Positions 8,701 to 16,745 are shown, counted from the stretch's first letter. The stretch is DNA of 38,179 bases from DAOUFU01 sp034429275 (GCA_034429275.1 DAOUFU010000120.1:1-38179); one strand, 5' to 3'. Numbers and translations are program-made. Notes: a model not told the origin generated them from the sequence alone.

Positions 8701-11514
8701 GCGGAGGCTGTCGGGGCGGCGGTCGTGGTGTGGGGCAACGTGTCGAGCGACCTGATTGAGATCGAGGTGCAGGTAGGCGACCTGCGGGCTTTCCCGTATA
8801 TGGCATTCGAGCGCCGCGTGCTGGAGCGCACCGTCAATGTGCGCCTGCGCCTGGCCGATGCGCGAGAGCCGATTGCCCCGCAGGTCCTGGGCGTGCTGCA
8901 AGTGCTCGAAATGGCCGACGGCAGCGCCTATGAGACCATGCGCATCAACGCCGTCCAGGCAGCACTGGAGCCGGACCTGAGCAGCAGCGGCGCGAGCGCC
9001 ATCACCGGGAACAGCGTGGCGGCGAACGTACAGCGCTTCCTGGCAATGGTCGTCGAAAACCCGGCGGGCGCGCTGGAAGCGTTGGACTCGGCGCTGGCGG
9101 TTGATGCGGGCAATCCACTGCTTTACGGCTTCCGCGCGCTGGCGCTTCAGCGCATGGGCCGCTTTGAGGAATCCCTGCGCGAGATCGAATCCGCCGAGCG
9201 CACCGGCCCCGCCGAATGGGCCATGCCGCTGATGCTGCGGGCGAACATCACGCACGACGAGAGCGTGATCGACCTGTTCGACCGCGTGCTGACTCTGCGC
9301 CCGGATGACTGGTTCCCGCTGTTCTTCAGGGGCACCGTGTATTATTCGCTGGGGCAGATGGACCGCGCCGAGGCCGATTTGCAGGCCGCCATCGCGCTCG
9401 AACCCACGGCCAATTTCCCCTATGTGTACCGGGCACTGCTGGCACTGCGCGCCGGGGAGTGGGCGGAGGCCAGCGCGATGCTGCGAATCATCGTGCAGGA
9501 ATTCCCCGACCCGTCCTATATGGAGCGGCTGATCACCGCCACCTTTGGCGACAAAGTCCCCAGCCCCTATGACCTGCTGCTCTCGGCCTTCACCTATCAG
9601 GCTCTGGGCCGCTATGACCAGGCGCTGGAACAGGCAACCCAGGGGGCGGCCTTGTTCAGTGGAATGGCCGATTTCCGTCTGCTGCAAGGGGTGGCCCAAT
9701 GCACGCTCGGCAAAAACGCCGACGCGGAGATCAGCCTGACCCGCGCGATTGACTACGACCCGTCGCTGGTGCTGGCCCGCCTGCTGCGCGCCTCCATCCG
9801 GCTGGCGGATGACCGCAGCGCCGGGGCCGAACAAGACCTGGAAGCCGTCCTGGCCTCGGCCCAGGGAGCCAGCTTCGCCGCCCAGGTCGAGATGGCGCGC
9901 GCGGGCAGGTTGGACTGCGCGGCCCTCTTCGACCCCGACAGCCCGATCTATCACCCTGGCACGCAAGAAGGCGGAGAAGTCCGGGTGCCTGCCGCCAGTG
10001 ACCTGCTGCCCGAAGCGGTGCGCGTCGAGCCGGTGGAGCCGGACCAGATCATGATCCTGGTGGCCGACTTCGGCACGACACAAACAGGCCTGGACGCGGG
10101 GCGTTTCGTGGCCGATAACCTCGCGCGGGCCTTTGAGGACGAGGTGCCCAATTCCACCTTCTTCGTGCGGCGCTACCCCCTGGCGATCGGTTCGGATGCA
10201 GAAGCCCGCGCAGCCGCGGAACTGAACGAAGCGCCCGTCATCGTGTGGGGCAGCACCAGCGGCGAAGTCGCCGAGGTCAACGTGCAGGTGGGCACCCTGG
10301 CCAGACTGCCCTATCTGCGGCTGGACCGCGCGACCATCGAGCGCTCGGCCAATGTGACCGTGCGCCTGGCGGATGTGCGCATTCAGTCGGTCGCGCCCCA
10401 GGTGGCGCATATCTTCAACCTGCTGACTGCGGCGGATGGCGACGAAATCTCTTTTTACCTCACCCTGGCGATTGTGGACATGATCGAGGCTGAACCGGGC
10501 GAGATGGTGGGCGAAACCCCGGCAGTCGCCATGCACCGCGCGCTGGACCTGATCACCGCCGATCCGGCAGCGGCCACCGCCGCCCTGGACGAGGCCATCG
10601 CGCTGGATTCCGCCAATCCCCTGCCCTATATCTACCGGGCGCTGATCGCTATGCGCATCGAGAATACACCCCGGCTGCTCGGTGATCTCGATATGGCGCG
10701 CAAACTGGGTCCGCAGGACTGGACCGCCCCCCTTTACATTTCGATGGGGTTGATGACGCTGCCCTCAGAAGTGCTGGGAATGAGCGAGCGCCTGGTGAAG
10801 CTGCGGCCCAACGACTGGTACACGTGGGAAACGCGTGCCCTGGCACGCTACTACCTCTCATCCGACCTGGATTTTGAAGCCATCCAGCGCGACCTGGCGC
10901 AGGCCATCGCGCTGCACCCGACAGTCGGCACGCCCTACCTGTTCTCGGCGCTGGTCTCCCTGCGGCAGGGGCATATCGCCGACGGGCAAGCCGCCATGCA
11001 CACCATCCTGCGCGAATATCCCGATCCGCAGATTCTCAACCGGGCCATGCGCGCCCTCTACGGCGTAGAAACCAACGATTTTCGCGCGATGTTGGTCGCC
11101 TATGGCACCAACCTGATGTTAGGGCGCACCACCGAGACCGCTGCCGAGATCGCGCAGATCACCGGCTCGAACGATTTCGCCGCGCTGCGACAGCAAGCCG
11201 ACGCCCTGGGCATCACCATGAACGACGCGAGCGACATGCTGCTGCTGGGCGGGCTGGCGCAGTGTATGCAGGGCCAGGTGGAAGAAGCCGCCGTCACCTT
11301 TGGCGCGGCGCAGCAGCTCACGCCCGATTACGCGCTGCTGGCCGTGCTGCGTGCCCAGGTCCTGGCCCGCGCCGGAGACATGGAAAGCCCGGCGCAGCAG
11401 TGGGCGCTGGCTGCAGAACATTCCTACGGCCCGGCGTTTGATCCCTGGCTCCGCGCCGCCCAGGTGGGCGATTGGACCTGCGATAATTTCTTCGACTATC
11501 AGCCGCCAGAATAG
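5740..11514 (+). CDS. Giant receptor-type Ser/Thr protein kinase with three extracytoplasmic sensor/TPR modules
   Basis: This is a 1924-residue membrane kinase. The Hanks-type domain (~11-270) is complete: glycine loop GRGGMGDVF, Lys41 in VAIK, HRDIKPDN with Asp136, Asp154 in DFGVA, and GTYAYLSPE. A Pro-rich juxtamembrane region leads to one membrane segment (~374-402). The outer part holds three homologous modules of about 500 residues starting near 422, 918 and 1430. Each opens with a ~150-residue alpha/beta domain (EVMVLVARLENLG-like start, then R-V/I-R-x-Y-P-x-V-I-T-S and V-V-W-G) followed by TPR-like helical repeats (DNPLLY..., RPDDWY..., ANFPY...). The opening domain recalls TolB-N-like domains that precede TPRs in other bacterial kinases and cyclases; this is inference. 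A GTG at 5728 overlaps the xseA stop, but ATG 5740 has better spacing to GGCGAG. The ligand and targets are unknown. Confidence 0.92.
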   Translation: MSEQNNLIAGRYELLELIGRGGMGDVFKGRDQRTGDLVAIKALHQHIVSDNPDIVDRFRREGEALRQLDHPNIVKLLDTVEENDRHYLVMEYVSGGSLRDLMDDQGQLPIDAVLNVALDLADALTRAHRMNVIHRDIKPDNVLLAEDGTPRLTDFGVAHMGDRTRLTETGSVIGTYAYLSPEACEGQELDARTDIWSFGIMLFEMIAGRPPFQAAGTAAILTAILNKPAPDLKRLRPSTPDALVNLIRQMLEKNRNHRIGSVRLVGAEIEAIIRGQDTPLRNALRQAGVGPGALERHSRFATPTDDGEQRPHIPAMMSTPEGQEHGFSDVYPPKSSPPTLLSDGYIKMTPAPPGQTPPTASTSITGEYPPGSNLRWIALIAVVLITAVAAVLIVAIISGAVSDSTGGERSAPPLAPTATIEPVAAGEYMVLVAALEPLGVEPRDVSRFIVDNLRQELEQGVSFSTARIRAYPEVITSEEQAHAAAQAAGATVVIWGSYTADAIQLDVQIGVTNAFPRLVLPLEQVARVANVRVTMTDERRESVAQQVLGVRAALHGGSGDVYEFMRTLAIMAEIESPDAEPVGANVAAYTHRYFAGYSQMSPDEIDLIEQAIAEDAANPLLYALQAVAFQRKGDFSAAQRAAETAARIGPSNWVVPMVIAAISSESPQDALSLFDQVVQLRPDDWYAYASRGTIFYLMHDYEHALADFQQSIALGPDANFPYALAGLIEMASGDFPAAFGYIQVILSQFPDPDLYARIVGATVGNHDTFGPLVSAFVNMTLGRYEAVLRATQTGIERIGPSTDLLMMQGLAYCNLNQPAEAEQVYSQVIALNGADSPDNAFALVLRGDVRLQQANRDGAQSDFAQSETFGVLPPLLIDLFRTGQANCKNYVALMSMGGASGTPADTSAAESTPPPLVEPIAPGEVMVLVARLENLGSIASLAGHNRDVTGVLIENLKTTLEDTVPFSTIRVRAYPKVITSDAEAMAAAEAVGAAVVVWGNVSSDLIEIEVQVGDLRAFPYMAFERRVLERTVNVRLRLADAREPIAPQVLGVLQVLEMADGSAYETMRINAVQAALEPDLSSSGASAITGNSVAANVQRFLAMVVENPAGALEALDSALAVDAGNPLLYGFRALALQRMGRFEESLREIESAERTGPAEWAMPLMLRANITHDESVIDLFDRVLTLRPDDWFPLFFRGTVYYSLGQMDRAEADLQAAIALEPTANFPYVYRALLALRAGEWAEASAMLRIIVQEFPDPSYMERLITATFGDKVPSPYDLLLSAFTYQALGRYDQALEQATQGAALFSGMADFRLLQGVAQCTLGKNADAEISLTRAIDYDPSLVLARLLRASIRLADDRSAGAEQDLEAVLASAQGASFAAQVEMARAGRLDCAALFDPDSPIYHPGTQEGGEVRVPAASDLLPEAVRVEPVEPDQIMILVADFGTTQTGLDAGRFVADNLARAFEDEVPNSTFFVRRYPLAIGSDAEARAAAELNEAPVIVWGSTSGEVAEVNVQVGTLARLPYLRLDRATIERSANVTVRLADVRIQSVAPQVAHIFNLLTAADGDEISFYLTLAIVDMIEAEPGEMVGETPAVAMHRALDLITADPAAATAALDEAIALDSANPLPYIYRALIAMRIENTPRLLGDLDMARKLGPQDWTAPLYISMGLMTLPSEVLGMSERLVKLRPNDWYTWETRALARYYLSSDLDFEAIQRDLAQAIALHPTVGTPYLFSALVSLRQGHIADGQAAMHTILREYPDPQILNRAMRALYGVETNDFRAMLVAYGTNLMLGRTTETAAEIAQITGSNDFAALRQQADALGITMNDASDMLLLGGLAQCMQGQVEEAAVTFGAAQQLTPDYALLAVLRAQVLARAGDMESPAQQWALAAEHSYGPAFDPWLRAAQVGDWTCDNFFDYQPPE

Positions 11515-11530
11515 GCTTGAGGGTGATGCG

Positions 11531-14221
11531 ATGAGCGGCGCGGTGATTGGGGGGCGGTACGAGCTTCGCGGCACGCTTGGGCAAGGCGGCATGGGCGATG
11601 TTTACCTGGGCGTGGTCCGCCCGACCGGGGAGCAGGGCGCGATCACGCTGCCGAACCCCGATATCGTCGATGCCTCGCCCGAACTCATCGAGCGCTTCGA
11701 GCGCGAAGGCGAAGCGCTGCGCCGGCTGAACCACCCCAATATTGTCAAAATGCTGGCGATGGTTGAAGAAGAGGGGCTGCATTACCTGGTGATGCAGTAT
11801 GTCAGCGGCGGATCGCTGCGTGACCTGCTCGATGCTCAACCGCAGCTCCCGCTCAACCGCGTGTTGAGCATCGCGCTGGAACTGGCCGACGCTCTCACCC
11901 GCGCTCACCATCTGCACATCATCCACCGCGATCTCAAACCCGCCAACGTGCTGCTGGATGAAAGCGGCTCGGCTCTGCTCACCGATTTTGGCGTGGCCCA
12001 CATGGGCGGGCACACCCGCGTGACAGAGACCGGCTCGGTGATCGGCACCTATGCGTACCTCAGCCCCGAAGCCTGCCGGGGTGAGCCGCTCGACGCGCGC
12101 GCCGACATCTGGTCGTTTGGCGTGCTGTTGTTCGAGATGCTGGCCGGACGCCGCCCCTTCGATGCCGAGCAGTCAACGGCGGTCCTGCTGTCGATCATTC
12201 ATGATGCACCGCCCGACCTGGCCAGCCTGCGCCCGGATACGCCGCCCGCGCTGGTAGCATTGATTGAGGGGATGCTGCGCAAAGACCGGGACGAGCGCAC
12301 GCCCAGCGTGCGAGTAGTCGGCGCAGCACTGGAAGCCATCCAGCAGGGTGATGAATCCCCCCTGCCGGTGACGCCCAGCCGCGCCCATCAGGCAAAGGAC
12401 GAGCGCTCGCGGTTTTCCACGCCGACTCCGCCCTCGCCCGATGCGACGTCTCCGGCTGTCGAGTCACCGGCGCTGGCCAGCGTCGATGACCTGGTGCGCG
12501 TCAGCGATACCGGGACGCGGTCATCATCTGCGGCCCCCCCTGCGGCGGCCCCGCTCGCAGCAGCGGCATCCCGGCGGCGTCCCTGGCCGTTGATTGCGCT
12601 GGCGGCAGTCGTGATCGTGGGCGTGCTGGCAGCAGCGCTCTGGGCGGCTCTAAACGGCGGCGACTCCGGCCAGATGAGCGCGGCGGACTGGACCGCCTCC
12701 GCACAGGGGGCAACTCAGGCGGCAGCGCCAGTTCATGTGGCCCCGGTTGGGCCGGGCGAGATGATGGTGCTGGTCGCCCGGTTCGAGCCGCTGGAAGGCG
12801 CAAGTGAGCGCGATGTGGCGCGGTTTGTGGTCGAAGACCTCACCGAGCGCCTGGAACGCGGCATCTCGTTTTCCAATGTGCGTATCCGCGAATACCCGCG
12901 CGTGATCACCCAGGCGGCGGACGCGCTGGCGGCGGCGGAAGCCAACGGCGCGCCGGTCATCGTGTGGGGCAATTACACCGCCAGCGAGGTTGAGGCCCGC
13001 GTTCAGATCGGCTCGATCGCGGGGTTTCCCCACATCCCGGTTGCGCGCGATGTGTTGGAGCGTACGGCCAATGTGCGCCTGGCTCTGAACAACGAACGTC
13101 GTGATTCAGTGGCGCTGCCCGTCCTGGCTGCGCTGAATGTGCTGCTCACGGCGGAAGGTGATACCTTTGGCGTCGCGCACAACATCGCCATGGTGATCGC
13201 GCTGGAGCCGGAGCCGCCTGACGTGCTGAACGCAGGCGTTTCACGCATCCTGCAATCGGCGATTGTGGCCTACCACGCCGATACACCGGGCGCCATCGAT
13301 CTCTACACCGGTGCGTTGGCGCTCGACGAGGGCAACCCGCTGCTCTACCTGTACCGTGCATCCGCCTATATGCGCGTCGGGCAGATGGAGCGCGCCCTGC
13401 AAGACATCGAATCGGCGCAGCGGCGCGTGCCCGGCGATTGGGCATCGCCGCTGATGCTGCTCGTCAACCACGCCATCGCGCAGTATGACTGGGAAAGTGC
13501 CGCTGCGCGCTGCACCCAGATTCTGGATGGCAGGCCGGATGACTGGTTCGCCTATAACTACCGCGGCGTGATCACCTATATGATGGGCGACTACGACCGC
13601 GCGCGCAGTGACCTGGAACAGGCTGTAGCATTGGGCGCGCGGGCGAATTTCCCTTATATCACCCTCAGCGTCATCGCGCTGCGCGAGGGGCGGCTGGCCG
13701 ACGCCCAAGACTACTGGACCACGATGGTCGAGCGCTACCCGGACGCGACCTTCTCCACGCGCATTTCGCAGGCAATGTACGGCGACGAATTCCCCAATAT
13801 TTTCTCACCCATGCTGGCGGCAGTGGGCAGCGTGGCCCTGGGACAATACAATACGGCCATCGAAGCGGCAGAGAAAGCCCTGGCGCTGATCCCCACGCTT
13901 AGCGATATGTACGTGGTGCTGGGGCTGTCGTGGTGCAGCCTGGACAATTACCCGGCGGCAGAGCAGGCTTACAGCCGCGCCATCGCGCTCGACCCCAACC
14001 TGGTGCTGGCCTATGCCCTGCGCGCGGAGGCATGGCTGCGCATGGGTGAGATCGCGCGGGCGTGGGAAGATCGCGCCATAGTGGAACAATCCGGGCAGGC
14101 GAGCGCATTTGTACCGGTGATGGAGGCCGGGCTGCGCGGCGAATGGAGCTGCAAGCAGTTCTTCGGGTACGATTATGCCGCGCTGCTGAACGCGGCGAGT
14201 GAGGATAGCTCTGATGACTGA
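11531..14221 (+). CDS. Receptor-type Ser/Thr kinase homologue lacking the VAIK lysine, one sensor/TPR module
   Basis: This 896-residue protein is a shorter paralogue of the upstream kinase. The kinase domain (~9-265) keeps the glycine loop (GQGGMGDVY), the alpha-C Glu (EREGEAL), HRDLKPAN with Asp134, DFGVA and GTYAYLSPE. The beta-3 Lys is Thr39 (GAIT in place of VAIK; codon ACG at 11645-11647), in an ungapped alignment with the upstream paralogue. A membrane segment (~350-373) and one extracytoplasmic module (~403-896) follow; the module opens with GEMMVLVARFEPLEG and continues into TPR-like repeats. Start ATG 11531 has GAGGGTG upstream and lies 16 bp after the first kinase gene. The stop overlaps xseB by 8 bp. 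It is probably a tandem duplicate. Without the Lys it may be a pseudokinase or a weak kinase working as a partner of the first. Confidence 0.92.
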   Translation: MSGAVIGGRYELRGTLGQGGMGDVYLGVVRPTGEQGAITLPNPDIVDASPELIERFEREGEALRRLNHPNIVKMLAMVEEEGLHYLVMQYVSGGSLRDLLDAQPQLPLNRVLSIALELADALTRAHHLHIIHRDLKPANVLLDESGSALLTDFGVAHMGGHTRVTETGSVIGTYAYLSPEACRGEPLDARADIWSFGVLLFEMLAGRRPFDAEQSTAVLLSIIHDAPPDLASLRPDTPPALVALIEGMLRKDRDERTPSVRVVGAALEAIQQGDESPLPVTPSRAHQAKDERSRFSTPTPPSPDATSPAVESPALASVDDLVRVSDTGTRSSSAAPPAAAPLAAAASRRRPWPLIALAAVVIVGVLAAALWAALNGGDSGQMSAADWTASAQGATQAAAPVHVAPVGPGEMMVLVARFEPLEGASERDVARFVVEDLTERLERGISFSNVRIREYPRVITQAADALAAAEANGAPVIVWGNYTASEVEARVQIGSIAGFPHIPVARDVLERTANVRLALNNERRDSVALPVLAALNVLLTAEGDTFGVAHNIAMVIALEPEPPDVLNAGVSRILQSAIVAYHADTPGAIDLYTGALALDEGNPLLYLYRASAYMRVGQMERALQDIESAQRRVPGDWASPLMLLVNHAIAQYDWESAAARCTQILDGRPDDWFAYNYRGVITYMMGDYDRARSDLEQAVALGARANFPYITLSVIALREGRLADAQDYWTTMVERYPDATFSTRISQAMYGDEFPNIFSPMLAAVGSVALGQYNTAIEAAEKALALIPTLSDMYVVLGLSWCSLDNYPAAEQAYSRAIALDPNLVLAYALRAEAWLRMGEIARAWEDRAIVEQSGQASAFVPVMEAGLRGEWSCKQFFGYDYAALLNAASEDSSDD

Positions 14222-14438
14222 GACCCCTGGCGACGAAAAGCTGGCCTTCGAGGAAGCCTTCGCCCAACTTGAGGACATTGTGGCACAGCTCGAATCCGGC
14301 GAGCGCACACTAGACGAACTGATCGCGCTGTACGAGCGTGGACAGGCGCTGGTGCGGCTGTGCAGCGCGCGGCTGGATGAGGCCGATCTGCGCATTCAGC
14401 GCCTGCGCGAAGATGGCACCCTTGAGCCGCTGGATTAG
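14214..14438 (+). CDS. xseB: Exodeoxyribonuclease VII small subunit
   Basis: This is a 74-residue all-helical protein with the XseB pattern: FEEAFAQLEDIVAQLESGE, then LDELIALYERGQALVRLC and a short terminal helix. XseB binds the helical region of XseA and is required for exonuclease VII activity. ATG 14214 overlaps the end of the kinase gene by 8 bp and has GAGGA about 9 nt upstream, so translation is probably coupled to the kinase. A longer frame from 14199 is possible, but the ribosome site argues against it. Its separation from xseA by two large receptor kinases is unusual. Confidence 0.95.
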   Translation: MTETPGDEKLAFEEAFAQLEDIVAQLESGERTLDELIALYERGQALVRLCSARLDEADLRIQRLREDGTLEPLD

Positions 14439-14546
14439 ACGCGCGCAGGGGTGTAGCCAGCCGTTCGCTCTGTCATATCCGATCAATTTCCCAAAGTGCA
14501 TCAGGGCCAGGCGATGCGTTTGCCCTGCCAAATTCGTCAACGCCTA

Positions 14547-14575
14547 TTGACACGCGGGATTAAGACTGGTATGAT
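14547..14575 (+). promoter_or_regulatory. Near-consensus sigma-70-type promoter of the cold-shock gene
   Basis: TTGACA (14547-14552) and TATGAT (14570-14575) are separated by exactly 17 bp, eleven of twelve consensus positions. RNA would start near 14582, giving a leader of ~134 nt before the ATG at 14716. This is the strongest promoter match in the window and fits a highly expressed gene. Confidence 0.85.
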
Positions 14576-14661
14576 GAACCGCGTAGTGAAGAGGTTGGTT
14601 GTCCAACGAAACAATGTTCCAGCACAACCCCGCTGTTGTGTGGCTCCTGTACTTCGAAAAG

Positions 14662-14714
14662 CTCCTTCCTCTCTACACCATCTCCCATTTTCTTGAGTGA
14701 AGGAGTCCTTTCAC
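14662..14714 (+). promoter_or_regulatory. Leader with mutually exclusive structures around the Shine-Dalgarno site
   Basis: The ribosome site GAAGGAG (14699-14705) lies inside a small hairpin, 14697-14703 pairing with 14708-14714 with one G-U pair and a 4-nt loop. The same seven bases are also perfectly complementary to CTCCTTC at 14662-14668 in the leader. Either pairing would hide the ribosome site. A temperature- or translation-responsive switch is inferred, by analogy with other cold-shock mRNAs. Confidence 0.45.
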
Positions 14715-14715
14715 A

Positions 14716-14931
14716 ATGTCAGAACGTCAGCAGGGTACGGTCAAGTGGTTCAACTCGCAGAAGGGCTTCGGCTTCATCGCGCGTGAGAATGGTCCCGATG
14801 TCTTCGTGCACCACACGGGCATCATCGGTTCCGGTTACCGCGAACTGACCGAAGGTGAGCGCGTTGAATTCGTCGTCAGCCAGGGCCCCAAGGGTCCGCA
14901 GGCGACCGAAGTCACCCGCCTGGGCCGCTAG
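14716..14931 (+). CDS. Cold-shock domain protein (CspA family)
   Basis: This 71-residue single cold-shock domain protein binds single-stranded nucleic acid and acts as an RNA chaperone. Both RNA-binding motifs are visible: RNP1 as KGFGFI and RNP2 as VFVHHTGI. The opening GTVKWFNSQKGFGFI is the family signature. The gene is monocistronic, with a near-consensus promoter, a ~134-nt structured leader and a strong terminator, the usual arrangement of a highly expressed, post-transcriptionally controlled csp gene. Whether it is cold-induced or constitutive cannot be read from the sequence. Confidence 0.97.
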   Translation: MSERQQGTVKWFNSQKGFGFIARENGPDVFVHHTGIIGSGYRELTEGERVEFVVSQGPKGPQATEVTRLGR

Positions 14932-14958
14932 TTCGTACCGCTCGAAACGGGACGTCGG

Positions 14959-14989
14959 AGCGCCTGGTGCATCTGCACCGGGCGCTTTT
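14959..14989 (+). terminator. Rho-independent terminator after the cold-shock gene
   Basis: A long stem (14959-14964 with 14981-14986, a wobble pair, then 14966-14970 with 14975-14979; 4-nt loop) is followed by TTTT. It lies between the convergent cold-shock and murJ genes. Confidence 0.85.
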
Positions 14990-15034
14990 GATTCTGCGTT
15001 CCCAGCGGGCACATCCGCGTACCCGGCGGGCAGG

Positions 15035-16648
15035 TTATCTGCCGATCACCCTCCGCGCCAGGCGAGGCAGCAGTGCCGCCTCTTCGACTCGCAGCACCAT
15101 CGCCGCCGCCCAGAAGACCAGCGCACCCAACGTCACCGCGCCCATCACCTGCACCAGGGCGATCCGGTCCGGCGCCAGCGCCAGGAAACCCGCCACTGCC
15201 GCCGCCATCGCGCCGGAGGCGATCAACGTGCGGCCCGCCGCACCCAGCACGCGCCGATCTTCCCAGCCGCCGATTCGCCGCCGCAGGATGACCCACAGGG
15301 CCGCGCTCTCGCACGCGGTTGCCAGGCTCATCGCCAGGGCCAGCCCGCCGAACGGTCCCCGCTCGAAATTGGTGCTCTCCGGGTAGCCAAACACGCGGAT
15401 CAGGACCAGGCTGAGCGCCACATTGAGCAGCATAGCCGCCACGCCTACCTTCACCGGCGTCCAGGTATCGTGCAGCGCATAAAAGGCGCGCACCAACACT
15501 TCCAGCACAGTGTGCCCGGCCAGCCCAATGCTGAAAAAGGCCAGCGCCCAGGCCGTTGCCGCGCTGTCGGCGGAGGTCCAGCCGCCGCGCTCGAACAGCA
15601 GCGCCACCAACGGACGCCCGGCCACCGCCAGCCCGATCCCGGCAGGCAGCGAGAGGAACAGCACGCTGCGCAGCGCGTCGCTCAGCGTGCGGCGGAAGGC
15701 GTCGAGTTCGTGCCGCGCGTTCAGCGTGGCCAGCGTGGGGAATACTGCCGTGCCGACGCTCTGCCCCAACACACCGATCACGGTGAACATCAGGGTGAAG
15801 GCCCATGTCAGCGCGGTGTTGCTGCCCGGCATCATGCCGGACGCCAGGTTGATGTTCACCCAGAAGATCACCTGGACCACGCCCAACCCCAGCACACGGG
15901 GACCCATCAGCAGCAGGACTTCGCGCACGCCGGGCGTGTGCAGGTTGAACACCGGGCGGAAACGGAAGCGCAGCCGTCGCAGCCAGGGGAGCTGGATGCC
16001 CAGATGCAGCAGCGCACCGATCACCGCGCCCCAGGCCAGCCCGTGCACGTTATCACCGCGTGCCAGCACCAGCGCCCCAAAGATCAGCCCCAGGTTATAC
16101 ATACTCGGCGCAAAAGCGGGCGCGAGGAAATGCTGCTGCGCGTTGAGAATGCCCATCATCAGGCCGCTGATGCCGAAGATCACCACCGTCAGCAGCATGA
16201 TTCGCATCAGTTCAACCGTCAGCGCCTGCGTCGGTGCATCCGCGCTGGGCATGAGCAGCACATCCACTACCGGCCCGGCCAGCGCCATCACCAGCAGGGC
16301 CAACGCCGCACCCGCCGCCATCACCAGGGTGATCACGGCATTGGCGAGCTGCCAGGCGCGCGCCTCGTCTTCCTGCGCCAGAAAACGCGTGAATACCGGG
16401 ATGAAGGCCGACCCCAGCGCGCCGCCCGCCACCAGCACAAACAGCGTCTCGGGCACGCGCTGGGCAGCGACGAAAGCATCGAGCTGTGCGCCCGCGCCAA
16501 AGCTCGCGCCGATGGCAGCCTGCCGCACCATGCCCAACACCCCGCTGGCGATGAATCCCAGCATCACCAGGCCGGTCGTGCTGGCGATCTGGCGTCCGCT
16601 CAGGGTGCGCGCGGCAGAAGGAGAGGCTGAATCCGGGTCACGAGTCAT
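15035..16648 (-). CDS. murJ: Lipid II flippase MurJ (MviN family)
   Basis: MurJ moves lipid-linked peptidoglycan precursor across the cytoplasmic membrane. The 537-residue protein consists almost wholly of hydrophobic helices, consistent with the 14-helix MOP-superfamily fold. The N-terminal signature is clear: SGVLGMVRQAAIGASFGAGAQLDAFVAA and then FVLVAGGALGSAFIPVFTRF (read as two adjacent blocks). Length is normal for the family. The ATG (16648-16646) has AGGA 8 nt upstream. No other wall-synthesis gene is adjacent. A leftward terminator-like hairpin lies ~100 bp upstream of the start and may belong to its leader or insulate it. Confidence 0.93.
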   Translation of the reverse strand: MTRDPDSASPSAARTLSGRQIASTTGLVMLGFIASGVLGMVRQAAIGASFGAGAQLDAFVAAQRVPETLFVLVAGGALGSAFIPVFTRFLAQEDEARAWQLANAVITLVMAAGAALALLVMALAGPVVDVLLMPSADAPTQALTVELMRIMLLTVVIFGISGLMMGILNAQQHFLAPAFAPSMYNLGLIFGALVLARGDNVHGLAWGAVIGALLHLGIQLPWLRRLRFRFRPVFNLHTPGVREVLLLMGPRVLGLGVVQVIFWVNINLASGMMPGSNTALTWAFTLMFTVIGVLGQSVGTAVFPTLATLNARHELDAFRRTLSDALRSVLFLSLPAGIGLAVAGRPLVALLFERGGWTSADSAATAWALAFFSIGLAGHTVLEVLVRAFYALHDTWTPVKVGVAAMLLNVALSLVLIRVFGYPESTNFERGPFGGLALAMSLATACESAALWVILRRRIGGWEDRRVLGAAGRTLIASGAMAAAVAGFLALAPDRIALVQVMGAVTLGALVFWAAAMVLRVEEAALLPRLARRVIGR

Positions 16649-16689
16649 GGCGTCGTCCTGAAAGGTGCGCGTTCAACAGACAGCGGCCA

Positions 16690-16718
16690 AGTATACCGCG
16701 TGTTGAAGCGGCGCAAAG
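16690..16718 (-). promoter_or_regulatory. Candidate murJ promoter
   Basis: On the reverse strand TATACT (16695-16690) is a good -10, about 42 bp before the murJ ATG. The -35 at 17-bp spacing is poor (TTTGCG). If correct, RNA starts downstream of the hairpin at 16746-16800. Confidence 0.3.
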
Positions 16719-16745
16719 CATCGCCCGGTCCCGATGATCTCTTTG

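Noticed and set aside
6028..10536. A 1502-codon open frame on the reverse strand across the giant kinase gene
   Set aside because: It is a mirror of a GC-rich coding frame: composition is His/Gly/Arg/Gln-rich with no domain, and the forward frame has clear kinase and TPR motifs.
11300..11530. N-terminal extension of the second kinase by 77 codons
   Set aside because: The extension overlaps the end of the first kinase gene in another frame and has no domain; ATG 11531 has a ribosome site and precedes the kinase fold directly.
14855..16630. A 591-codon rightward open frame opposite murJ
   Set aside because: The predicted protein is a hydrophilic Gln/His/Arg-rich string with no fold, while the reverse strand encodes a clear MurJ.
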